64,000 nt of DNA, taken from Arbacia lixula. Its lineage: Eukaryota > Echinodermata > Echinoidea > Arbacioida > Arbaciidae. Of this stretch, positions 46,394 through 57,128 are shown in pieces (within the stretch, counting starts at the first letter, position 1; the number at the start of each line of letters is the position of its first letter). The stretch covers positions 16,383,113 to 16,447,112 of the forward strand of contig OZ022587.1 of the NCBI GenBank assembly GCA_963669155.1, given 5' to 3'. The translations under genes were made by a program, and so were the position numbers. The notes below the pieces were generated by a model. The model saw only the letters and a program-made list of their open reading frames with translations, was not told where the DNA came from and ran no database searches.

Positions 46394-46540
46394 GTGGAGA
46401 CGATAGGGGACGCGTATATGGTGGTAGGTGGTCTACCAGTCTTCAGCCGGTCGCACGCAGAGAGAGTGGTGTCTTTCGGGCTCGGGTCTCTGGATAGCGT
46501 GAAGTTGCTAAAGTCCCCGGTCTCCCATCATACTGTACAG
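46394..46540 (+). CDS. sGC beta-2-like, exon 12 (cyclase core)
   Basis: Reads VETIGDAYMVVGGLPVFSRS, then HAERVVSF. E560 is a purine-selecting residue and D564 the second metal-binding Asp. Phase 0 at both ends. The donor GTGAGT at 46541 is the first of several copies. Confidence 0.96.
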
Positions 46541-46700
46541 GTGAGTCAAAGACCCCTGTCTCCATTCACACTGTACAGGTGAGTCTAAGTCCCCGGTCTC
46601 CAATTACACTCTACGAGTGAATCAAATTCCCCGGTCTCCAATCACACTGTACAGTGAATCAAAGTCCCCGGTCTCCATTCACACTGTACAGGTGAGTCAA
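46512..46700 (+). repeat. Tandem array of the exon 12 splice donor
   Basis: A 38-bp unit (AAGTCCCCGGTCTCC..CACTGTACAG|GTGAGTCA) occurs about five times. Intact GTGAGT donors are at 46541, 46579 and 46692; the two middle units have mutated donors. The first unit contains the real exon end. Confidence 0.92.
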
Positions 46701-46774
46701 AGTTTTACTTAAGCCAAGTATTGAATTGAATACCGACCATGGTGAACATGTTCGGTATATTTCTCCTTCCGCAG

Positions 46775-46929
46775 ATTCGGTTAGGAGTACATACGGGGCC
46801 TGTTGTCGCGGGCGTGGTGGGTCAGAAAATGCCGCGGTACTGTCTCTTCGGTGACACCGTCAACACGGCGTCGCGCATGGAGAGCCATGGTGCAGCCGGC
46901 AAGATCCACGCCAGCGAGACGGTGATTCG
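46775..46929 (+). CDS. sGC beta-2-like, exon 13 (cyclase core)
   Basis: Reads [20 protein letters not shown], then [20 protein letters not shown]630 (purine recognition) and N637/R641 (transition state) are present. Donor GTGAGT, phase 2. Confidence 0.97.
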
Positions 46930-47308
46930 GTGAGTGCTAGCCTCAGTTCAACACTTTGTAGTGTGTCGACGTATTGGGCGTATCCAGGCTGTGGGATATT
47001 TCTCATCCCTACAGACAATAGAGTCTAGTCACTGTATCAGTCGAGCAGGAGAAGATATTGAGAATGATTAGTCTAATGTAGTCATACCCCTTTCTTAAAT
47101 GGTTTCGGTTAAAATGCCCAACAGACTGGAGATCAGGCTAGTAAGGACACAAATGAAGAGTATCATTCCTTAAGGGATTATTTCCACTTCAGCTGATTAC
47201 AAGTGAAAATTCCTTTTAATTCATTCTCCGTATTGCAAAAAGGAAATACCCTGCTCACCATTATAAAAGATATTCCAATCAGTCTTTTTATATTCATTAC
47301 TTTGTTAG

Positions 47309-47490
47309 TGCGTTGGAATGCCTGGAGTCAGAACAATCCTTCAAGACGGCCCTTCGAGGGAACATGCACATCAAGGGGAAGGGTCAGATGAATACCTACT
47401 TCATCACTAAGCCACCCCCACAGGAAGTCCTTCCCACGACCCGGCACCAGTCCAACAAAACAGCCGTCGTTCCTCCTTTGGCGCCCTCAG
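47309..47490 (+). CDS. sGC beta-2-like, exon 14 (cyclase end, tail)
   Basis: The phase fits (CG + T gives Arg). It reads ALECLESEQSFKTALRGNMH, then IKGKGQMNTYFI, which ends the cyclase domain with the family's KGKG..TYFL motif. After residue 690 a Pro/Thr-rich tail begins. Donor GTAAAT. Confidence 0.95.
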
Positions 47491-47878
47491 GTAAATGGAG
47501 ACTGTACTTGTGCGTGCCGAGACCGAAACCGTTCTGAATGTGTTTCTTTGCATAAACCTATAGAGTACCGAAGTAGTGTCGTTATAGCTACGGTTATGCT
47601 GGTTTCTGAATTTTCACAACATAACTCAAGTGAGAGTTCACTGGTCCGACATTGTCTATAGCGCGCTATTCTTGGGCACTTCAACTTGGAGTCCCCGCTA
47701 TAATCACCGCTGATTGCTGTACCCACACAGTTTAAAACTAGTTGTCATGACAACATGTTCATATGACGTCACACTTCGGTATTCTACTTTTCATTTGATT
47801 AAAAAAAAAAGATTACCTCAATCCTTTTTGTAAACTCGCCCGAAATTCAGTTAACCGTTCGATGTTGTACTGTCACAG

Positions 47879-48123
47879 GTGACGTCCCCAAGCAATCAAC
47901 GCCACCTGGCATCGCAGTAAAGGCACAAGACAAATCCCTGACATATCCGCCGACTGCAACGCAGATGACATCGACGACCGACATCAACGATTACCGACCC
48001 GAGGTGGAGTGTGGGCGCTCCTCTCCCTGCTACGACAAGCACCAAGTTGAGCCTAACTTTTTCGCAACAAGCTCTTCGATGAAACGCAGTGTATCATCGT
48101 CAAAGGTCTGCGTGATCTCGTGA
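47879..48123 (+). CDS. sGC beta-2-like, exon 15 (C-terminal tail, CaaX)
   Basis: Acceptor CACAG, in phase; the stop TGA is at 48121-48123. It encodes a low-complexity Ser/Thr/Pro tail ending SVSSSKVCVIS. The last four residues, CVIS, form a CaaX box; Ser at the last position favours farnesylation. Mammalian GUCY1B2 is known for a C-terminal isoprenylation consensus, which supports the subunit call. Confidence 0.88.
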
Positions 48124-50450
48124 GGTTGACGAGATACGATCGCTGAGCGATGAGCTCTTGCAAATTAGGGACCTATCGATTTGGACGTGCCGCCAGGCGT
48201 CACCGTGAATGACGTCACTTTTACGCACCGCGCATGCGTTAACGTCGACACCTCGGCTCAACACCCCTCGGCTCAACGCGTTTACCCAGGTTTTCACCGA
48301 CCACCCAATTCACTCGCGCCGGGCTCATCCCATGCTGTCTATGACGTCATACTCCTCTCGATATGGACGGTGCCGGAGGAAGATTATGCTGAGTTACAGC
48401 AAATCAGTGGGAAGTTCAACGATTTTTCCATTTATTTTTGTAAACAAAATATTAATAGCTATATTACCAGAAAGTTCATCATCTTTTCACTTAACATGAG
48501 CACCACTGACGTACCAACTATACAGCCTATCAGGCCCGGCTATCAGGTACCTGTTTGCTCTGTCGTCTAGCAAGTTGCAAATGCACACTACAGTCCCACA
48601 TATTTAGTCCCACATTTTAACCGCGCCCGTATACGTATTGCAACCAGTGGGGAGATCAGTGATTGCCATCCGGGCTACAGGGGCCATGACGTCACTACGT
48701 TGACTAGACGTGACGCCCGAAATCGAAACGCATTTCAGGAGCGGCTCAACGTAGGGAGTAAACGCGTTGACATACGCCTGCCGCCGGGCGTCACATCACT
48801 CTCGTTCACCCAATCGAAAAGTCCTATTACCAGGACGTGAACACTCCGTTGACTCACTGCGCATAGTCATCCCAAGGGAATGGAAGAGTTAACCGGTTAT
48901 TGATTACACCGTGGTCGAACAGTTCATTAAACTATGAATTTTGAGCGTGCTTAGACGACATGCACCTGGTGTTTATTGGAGAACCGAAGCGTTACGTCAC
49001 ATAAGCATGCCAAGACAGCTCATTAAAAACTACCCGGGTAGAGAAAACAGCGGTGCTCTCAGCACGGACCCTCAAGACAATGTCGAACCAGTAAAACTCT
49101 CATTTCAGCGATGTTGTTTAGCACCAGAAGTCTGTATAACACTGGAGGTAACGTGATGACACCACGTCGGTACTCTGTTGTGATAGTAGATGGGCATAAC
49201 AGCACGTAACTTGCCGCCCTTGCAACAGAAGACTCATATAACCGAGGCATCGTGACACACGTATGACTGCTACTTCGTTAGTGGGTGAGCAAGTCAAGGC
49301 CAGCACAGACGACACGATCCGATCTCAGTCTACGACTATGCAACTGGCTGGATCGAAGGACATAATCACATTAAGTTATTTGTCCACGCTGATCTCAAAT
49401 ATTTTGAAAAGCTGTATACTTACAGGCAGCTTATCCATCTTACCCATGGTCCAATTTTTGGCTCTGGAAATCACAGTCAACAAATGCCCCCAAATGATTT
49501 AAGTATCGTTACAAACTCAGGTCTCACATCGCTAAAGAATGTCGTTTGATTGGAAAAGGCACTGTAAGCCTTTCGTTTTTCATGATAAGGAGATTTACCT
49601 GTTGTTAGTACGCTCTCGCTGACTGGATCTGTTAGGACCTTCACACGTACTGCTACAGTTACACCGAGAAGTACATCAAATCGTTAGAGGTTTAGAAGAA
49701 GCTATCATTTCAATTAAGCGAAAGGTTTCCTACAACAAGTAAATCTCTTTATTATTAAAAACATATTACATTTTTGTTCATCAAACTCAGGCAGCTATTT
49801 CATAAAGTAAGTGTGCAAGTGACTATCATTATTTCCAATACACAATGGAAGATAATTGATCGGAATTATCTATACCACTCGTGTAGTGATAAGGAGCTTT
49901 CGGTTATGGACGGTCGGGCCCTCAGGACGGAGACTTCACCTAGCCACGTGCACACGATTTGTTAGCTGTGTGTCACCGAACTCTGTGTATGTTGCATATG
50001 TCATTATGTAATATAGTTATCGTTATTATCGTCATTCATTCTTCAAGATCCTTGCCTTGGCATCACTGAACAACGTTTCATGATCATTCCCAATAGCTCT
50101 GTCACATCTGACCGGATTGCGAAAAAGGTTTGGCCAAACGAACAGCAAAATTGTCTATTCGTTTGTATCATTTTGGGTGTGTTCCATTAACTTTTCTTTT
50201 TCGACGAGTACGTTCTATGTACTTCAACATTTGATCCATTTAACAGCACACCTCGAGCATCAACGGAGATGATGTTTGTCATCGAATAATTTGATTTCGC
50301 ATAATGTTGGTTACACAATTCGGTCAAATGTGACGGGGCTTTAACGTACGAGATGCACGAACCAACTCTATGTCTTGATTACTATTACAAATGATGGCTG
50401 ATGTTCATGAATAACAAACATGAAATAAATACTATTTAGAAAAAGGAAGT
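48124..50450 (+). other. Probable 3' UTR of the cyclase gene
   Basis: GC content stays raised to about 48.85 kb, and TGACGTCA occurs at 48210, 48342 and 48687. A short frame at 48181 (DVPPGVTVNDVTF) and the wording LPPGVTSLSF near 48775 resemble each other, perhaps an old duplication. An AATAAA at 50424-50429 is the best polyadenylation candidate. Transcript data would be needed to set the end. Confidence 0.45.
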
Positions 50451-51199
50451 GAGTCCGTGTATTTCAATATTTCACCTGCTACATTTTTATTGCAATAATT
50501 ATTTGAATACTTTTTGACAAGTTTGGCCCTTAAAAAGCATCTGTCACAGATGATCAATTCAGAACTCAACAATGCGATTGTTCATCACACATGTAAATCC
50601 ACAAGGCCCTTTTCTACCATAATCATTCTGAATACTTAATAACACTGTGGTGGCAGCTGTATATGACTGAACATTATACCGAATAGTATACTTTAACAAA
50701 ATATAAAAAGAAATAATATAAAGCATTTTTGTTCCCGTAGAATTTTTGGTTAAGAAGTAACATGTGTCCCTTCACTTTCTAGTAGCATTGTGTATTTTGG
50801 ATTTGCAAGATATCCCTAGTAGTAGGATGCCCTTTCCGTAGGTCAAACGTACATAAATATCTTAGTACCATGGAATGTGGACGAAAATGGTGTTACTAAA
50901 TGTTCAACCAAAATTGACATTGCCTTTTCAAAAAATAGTTATTAAAAGTACAAACCGAATGAAGCTAAAATTTACATACCATAAAGTCAAATAGCGTCAC
51001 CTGAATTGAACCAGGTGTCGTAACATGAATTATGAATTAGAACATTAAATGATATTCTCAGTTTTGGACTTAGAGATGTGTGTACAATTATCAGAATGAT
51101 TAATTCAAAAGACAACAATGCTTATCGTGGATCAGACCTGATACTGCCATCACAGTGTCATTACTACTGCTGCTTCTGGCAGAAAAGAATTGTGGGTTG
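50451..51199. other. No gene seen
   Basis: AT-rich intergenic sequence with nothing recognisable. Confidence 0.5.
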
Positions 51200-51922
51200 A
51201 TATATCGATTTATATCCCTCATTAATATATTCCAGTTCGTTGATTGGTTGAAAGGGTGTCACATGACCACAAATAGATGAACTATTTAAAGGAAGAGGCT
51301 CAGAGGGAAGAAAAGTACTATTTCGTGACGTCAGGGGAGAAAAAGGAACTATTTCGTGACGTCATGTCAAAAATAGTCTTATTTTTCCCTCTGGACTATC
51401 GATATCTGGGCTATCGGTGATCGATACAATTTCCATCGAATCATCCCAGGTAAATGCGCGACACGCAAAATCTACGCGATACATTTCTTTCCAGCTGCCT
51501 TTTGACGTTTTAGCGGAAAATCATTGGGCGCGCTGCCGGAACCCCCGCGGTGTTGCGGCCGAGGTGCAATTTGAATTTCCGTTGGTTTGCTCAAGCCGCA
51601 GGAAATAACAAAACATCTAAATCGGGCTCCTGCGTTCGGAGCTTAGAGCATGGACACTATATTACAAGGTCCATGGTAAGGATTAAATTAATGAGCAAAA
51701 AATATATGAATGAAGGATATAAAACAAATATTTCATGATCTTAATTCGGGAACTTTGTGGAATCTATTGGTCCCCTCGGTGAAGTGGAGGGCGTGCGGTA
51801 CCATTTTCCCTCGACCTGCGGTCTCGGGAAAATAGTACCGCACGCCCTCCACTTAACCTCGGTGCAAATAGATTCCACAAGATCCCTCATGGTCATGAAA
51901 TATTTGTATACTATTTATCTTT
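51200..51922. mobile_element. Hairpin element J, copy 2
   Basis: The terminal hairpin at 51718-51918 is bounded by GGATATAAAACAAATAT and ATATTTGTATACTATTTAT, like copy 1 at 26.5 kb. Its core stem is unrelated: GGTACCATTTTCCCTCGACC / GGGAAAATAGTACCGCACGC. Upstream, GGAACTATTTCGTGACGTCA occurs in tandem form (51320-51365). Confidence 0.65.
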
Positions 51923-51925
51923 CAA

Positions 51926-52065
51926 ACTATCTATCTATCTTTCAATCTATCTATCTATCTTTCAATCTATCTATCTATCTATCAATGTATCTATCTATCT
52001 ATCTATCTTTCTATCTATTTATCTATTTATCTATATATCCATCTATCTATATATCTATCTACCTA
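51926..52065. repeat. (ATCT)n microsatellite
   Basis: An interrupted ATCT array adjoining, on its right, the 3' end of a minus-strand LINE relic, so it may be that element's tail. Confidence 0.95.
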
Positions 52066-52150
52066 GCCTATTTCACTCCACTGCTGAAGGAAGGCCTCCT
52101 CATAATTTTTCCATTTTGATCTATCTTGTGCCATTAGTTTGCATGTCACA
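52066..52150 (-). pseudogene. LINE C-terminal fragment
   Basis: The minus strand reads CKLMAQDRSKWKNYEEAFLQ, then QWSEIG and a stop. This resembles the .A.DR..W....EA...QW ending of RTE-like endonuclease/reverse transcriptases, and is followed 3' by the GATA microsatellite. Only about 28 codons, so clade assignment is tentative. Confidence 0.5.
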
Positions 52151-52294
52151 CATTTTGTCCATATACTTGTGGGCAATCATAAAGCACCCTGACTTTTCTA
52201 TAACTTAGGTTATTCCTTGTCTACGAGGGTTGTTAAAAAAAAGTTTGGACCAATCAGCCCTGTTACATCTCGTTGATTGTCTATATTCTCTATC

Positions 52295-52335
<41 letters not shown>
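52295..52335. repeat. C-run and (CT)n microsatellite
   Basis: Ten C residues followed by CT repeats. Confidence 0.9.
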
Positions 52336-52336
<1 letters not shown>

Positions 52337-54439
52337 GTTGCACGCCGCCAAGCAATCTTACACAGCTCGGTTCTCTCTCTCGTTGGACTCATCTACACCA
52401 TCAACCAGTGGATTCTCACAAAAACAATATTGTGCAATCACGATAGAGGTTTACTGTACACCATGTGTAAAGTCCTGCGAGGACTGAGATGAGAAAACTT
52501 GGATAGAATTGAAGGTGAAATGGAAAGGCGAGAAAGTGAAGATTTGAAAGTAGAGTATTCTTTCGAAATGAGTGTAGTCCTGGAAAGGACTGTAAACCAG
52601 AAAGTGTGAAGAGCTGATGAGAAGAGAGGTACACTCGACGTTTTCGGGCAGATTGACTGTCCGTCTTCAGGAGTGGTTGCGCAACATGGAACTAGGCATA
52701 CATACATCACACACGCACTCGACCAACCGTCTGATACACATTCAATGATGGACACTCACAAATTTCATTACGATCTCTGGGTCTTTCATACAGCACTATA
52801 ACGAAAGGCACAACCTCTGTCAACGGTGGCTCGACATATCCTGCCTCCCCATCCTCCATTTCAGCATCTAATACCACACACCCGTCTCAATATCAGATTA
52901 CACAGAGCGCCCCCTACTGGCTGTCGTGCATCAATAAGCGGGTTCGTAGTAGCAATGTGCGCATGAACAGATTATTGCTCACTGGGTAAAATCTATTCAT
53001 TATCATGCAAATATGAAAACATTTATTCCGCTTTGAAAGGTAGCAAAAGAACATTCCACCGTGTGCACCTGCGTCTATTGATTTTCCGGACACACTGCAT
53101 TGTGTCTATACATCCATCATCCTACACACCTTCATGAACAAACCATAGTCTGCAGTCTAGTTATACTTATTCAGGGGATTGTCCGACCATGGTGTAACTA
53201 CGAACTGGTCTATTTTCGTTATACAACGTCCCTTATTTGTCCGCTGCACTGGCGCTTGAAGCTATACTGCCCTACTTTGACAAAACGAAGCAATTTACTA
53301 AAGAGGCTTTTCTTGTAAATTAGCCAAATGTGTCTGTCACTTGCATTGACATCAATGGAACACCACATCATGTTAGATTGCATATCTCGCTGCAAGATGA
53401 ATACTGGGGTGTATTACTTCTTCAGATTTTGCCTGTATGTAGGGGGTGCTGAGTAAAATCCAATATACCACTAACTCAAATTTGAGCACCTGGGAGAACT
53501 TTTAGCGTGAAAGATCTCTTGGGTGAAATCGCGGGTGAAATGCCGGGAGACTTTTCAGAAATTTCACCTTCGAATCGTCCAGGGTAACCTTGCGGATGCA
53601 ACAGGAGTTCCAGGGTGAAGCGCTAGTGTGAAGCTCTCGGGTGATGTTCCAGTGGATGTCAAAGGTCATGTTTTGGTTAAGGTCATACAGTCGTCGATCG
53701 GTTGCAGTGCGCGCCATTTCATAAATTTTGTATGTATTCGTTTTCATTGAACGTGCTCGTGCATGGCACAAGTTGGATTTTAAACTTTTCGTTAATCATC
53801 GTCAGTTGCAAGTTTGTTCAAAGTTTGTTTCAAGGTGAAATTCCAATCTCCTCCTCTCCCATGCTTGGTTGTATTGCTGCTGCATTTGCAAAATCATCCG
53901 GTTTCTGAAGAGTCCCATTTGATTCAGAAACATCAGATTCATTAAAAAAAAATCCATCTCCATTTTAGTTCACACAGTTTCAAATTTGATACCAGAACCT
54001 TGCAGCTACATTGACGAAATAAAAGTATCCGGAAATTAGCACCGGTCCGGTGAATGCACGTATTCAACTCACCAAAGCAACTACACAAATCAGCGCGAGC
54101 TGCAGACCAACGTACGTCTCGCATATGCGCCATACGCAATTCCCCTGCAGATGAGCAGAAGAGAAAAATCCACCCGGGAGCTCCCCTCGCAGTGTGACAG
54201 GAAGTTCACCCGGAATTTAGAGTGAAAGGGTGTAAGAGTGCCAGTGTTGGAAGCCTCCGTAGTACGGGGCAAAGACCTTATAGCACTGCGAAGCAGCGCA
54301 AGACCGATCACTCTCCGAAAAAATGGCAGTACGACATGGGCGCCATTTGAAAAAGGAAGCAAGTTCCCGGATGAAGTTTGATGTTTAAAATTTGAAGTTT
54401 ATTTATTTCTCTTGACCACTTTTGAGGAACGAGAAATAC
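52336..54439. other. No supported gene; possible dispersed repeats
   Basis: CGTTTTCGGGCAGATTGACTG at about 52638 looks like the end of a dispersed repeat. At 53505-53665 GGGTGAAAT-type motifs recur irregularly. A GC-richer patch at 54100-54350 has no consistent frame. Confidence 0.45.
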
Positions 54440-54622
54440 AACATAAAATGTAAAGTCATATTTATAATATACACATATGTTTTCTTTATGAAAAACAGAT
54501 ATAAAAGTATAACCCTGGAAGTGTGAAAGCAAAAGGGTGGAAAATGAGTCGTGAGGGTGGGGAAATCAGTTTATACATAATCGCATAAATTTTTAGAAAT
54601 ATTCCTGGTTTTCGTTATTTTG

Positions 54623-54625
<3 letters not shown>

Positions 54626-54670
<45 letters not shown>
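54626..54670. repeat. (TA)n microsatellite in segment A
   Basis: About 22 TA units. The paralogous site at 60649-60668 has a shorter run with a GTACAGTA leader. Confidence 0.95.
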
Positions 54671-54720
54671 GCGCAGTGCATGCGACAATGCAGCCAGCGC
54701 GCTGCTCTGCTACCTAGAAT

Positions 54721-54931
54721 GGCGGCGGTATCGCCCCGTGGCGCACTACACTTTATTGAATGTGTGCAAATACGATAGAGAAGTACCGTCTTTGGTACAG
54801 GGCTACCGGAAGTGCGGGAATAAGCCCACTTTCTTATCTTCAATGGATAAAGTAGCAGACGATGTTATCAACCGAGAGTTGGGATTTGAAAACATTTCGC
54901 CACCCGTCTCGATCGATAACGCCTGCTTTTG
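54721..54931 (+). other. Small coding-like frame in segment A, unassigned
   Basis: ATGGCGGCGGTATCG starts a short frame. In another frame the text VPSLVQGYRKCGNKPTFLSS, then MDKVADDVINRELGFENISP, is open to a stop at 54929. The copy at 60.8 kb has a stop (ATCAACTGA) inside the matching frame, so coding is unlikely to be conserved. It may be a fragment of a captured exon. Confidence 0.25.
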
Positions 54932-56609
54932 AAAAATTGAATTAAACTTGTAATAATAAGTGAATATTGATATGTTTGAAATAACATTGTTGTCATGTAT
55001 TCTCATAATAATTATCTTACTACACTTACACCATATTTCGGGTCTAGAATTAATATTATAACCATTACTCACGAGGTTGCTTATCTTTAAGTTTGGCGCT
55101 ACTAATTTCTATATATTATTACACATATTCTATTATAAATGAGTACGTAGTATGGTTATTTTTATATTTGACCACATTTTTGTACGATTGGGATAAAAAA
55201 CATACAGTGAATGAGCAATAATCGATTACATTTAAATGTCCTGTTTGACAGCATCGATTGAAAGGCACATTTAGATCGATGCTGAATATTCGGCCTAGAA
55301 ATGAACAGATCGAAAATAACTCATGTAAAATTAAAATTACCACGTCGCGTCCTTGGCTGTGTCATACACCCACTAACGCTGCTCATGTCATCTCAATTGT
55401 ATCTCTCAGCTCAAAATGAGGTTGAAAATGTAAAAAGTTAAGCATTCGTTTAAAAGTTACATCACTTGTTCATTAAAACTTATTTGAATCAACACTTTTC
55501 TGCACACGATCCTTCATGCTACATCTTTTGTTTCCATGTAAGATATTTTTAATGTTCTATTTTTAGGGGTAATTTTCAGCATAGGTACTGCAATGAAGCA
55601 TTTGTCATGGATTGGTACACATGCTATGGCATTCTATGTGAGTCCTTCGAATTTCAAGTATTTAAGTATTCATAATAGAACTATTCTGAACATTTTCGAT
55701 ACATCGGCCTCCTAAGTGAAAAAAACGATATAAAATAAACTATCCTCTTACATGTTTGAACCGCAACGAGCAGTCTACGTTCATAATCGTATTGTCTCTC
55801 TCAGCACACGATGGGGGTATGACGCACACTGAACGCATGTGCGTTCAGCGAACAGTTTAAAAAAATACAGATCGCTGTAATCGTGTAAAATGAGTTTCCA
55901 GATCTATCATTGGGTGGAAGTTTCAATACAGTATCTTCCTCTGTTTTCCGTACAAAATGTTGTTTTAACCTGCCAAAGGAACACACTGTCTTTGATAAAA
56001 TGGTACATGTACCAGCACACTCATGTAGACATTCATAAGCTATTAAGAGAGTCCGGGACTTCGTGGATTTCCTTAATAACGCAGTTTGAGCGCAAAACCT
56101 GACTTAGATATCAAAGCCTCATAAGATGAGTACACGGCTAATGAGAGTGTGGGGACTAACATTACCAGTACGCCTTCTCCAGCTCTCTGTCTTTAGTGAT
56201 TATTATAGCAGACGATGATTTCAATCGAGAGATAGGTTTCGAAATTATTTCGCCACCCGTCACAGTGAAATATGTCTGCTTTTAGAAAAGTCTAGGATTT
56301 AAATAGTACCGGCATGAGAGCACTAAATTAGACCTGTACTCTCTACATAATAATCCTACTGCACTTACAATATATTTCGTAACTACAAATATTATTGTAA
56401 ATGGCAATGCTGCTTATTGAAAACTTCGGCACTGCTGATCCCTAATATAATTATACATAGTTTGCATTATGAATATGTACAATAGTATGGTTAATGATAT
56501 ATTTGAATGCATTAGTCTCACATTTGGATGAAAAACATACAATTTATGAGTGTTAATTAACTACATATACATGTTCTGTTTGACAGTATCGATGGAATGG
56601 CACACTTAA

Positions 56610-57128
56610 AGATTGTTCGTCCCTTTTGCAAGCTTAAAATTTAAAATCGTCTATCACGATCGTAAAGTGAAGAAAGTGTGATTCAAGACCATTTCTAAGA
56701 ATATAGCATGTTGAAGCTTTCTGTATATGTAAAAAATTTCAGCCATAAAATTTCAAACCGACTTTTTTCGTACTACGAAAAAAGTATTAGTCTTTGTTAC
56801 AGTATGTATGTGGTTATTATACGTGTGTCAAATCCTAATTTTATGAGTAACTACCAAACTTTGGAGATGATTCCTTCCATAGAACAATTTTTTTCATAAT
56901 GCGTTTTATAATTTAATAAACAGATAAATCAATAAAGCAGATATTTCAACACAAACTGCTAAGAGCCTGAGGTAAAGACTATTAATCAGCCGTTGTTTAA
57001 GTGCATTGTTTGAATTTTACACTACGTATCAGTTTCAAATTGTGAATATAGAGTTTGCTAACACTTCTCTTTATGTTTGCCAATGTTTCAATGGTTTTGT
57101 GGTGATCTGAAAAAGGGACTGGCTGTCT
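56610..57128. mobile_element. ~520-bp MITE family C, copy 2
   Basis: Flanked by TTAA on both sides (56606-56609 and 57129-57132). TIRs AGATTGTTCGTCCCTTTT and AAAAAGGGACTGGCTGTCT. The paralogous segments at 59205 and 61706 read CACTTAAATCGATGCTG without interruption, so they are empty sites. Confidence 0.92.

Larger units (their letters stand above)
33053..48123 (+). other. Gene model: soluble guanylate cyclase, beta-2-like subunit
   Basis: Fourteen coding exons on the plus strand, all bounded by AG/GT and with matching phases, total 2400 nt including the stop. With a start Met from an unseen first exon the protein has 800 residues. Domain order: haem-binding H-NOX (about 2-185), Ser/Pro-rich linker (about 204-302), HNOBA/PAS (about 303-456), signalling helix (457-500), class III cyclase (about 509-690), tail (690-800). 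The enzyme converts GTP to cGMP in response to NO. H103, Y133-S135-R137, D520, D564, E560, C630, N637 and R641 are at the family's key positions (offset -2 from mammalian beta-1 in the H-NOX). Wording through H-NOX and cyclase is closest to GUCY1B2 among subunits I know, and the C-terminal CVIS matches that subunit's prenylation feature. Orthology is inferred, not proven. Confidence 0.93.

Noticed and set aside
48181..48570. Separate small gene after the cyclase
   Set aside because: The frame lies directly after the cyclase stop, its second half is AT-rich, and it has no recognised domain. 3' UTR is likelier.
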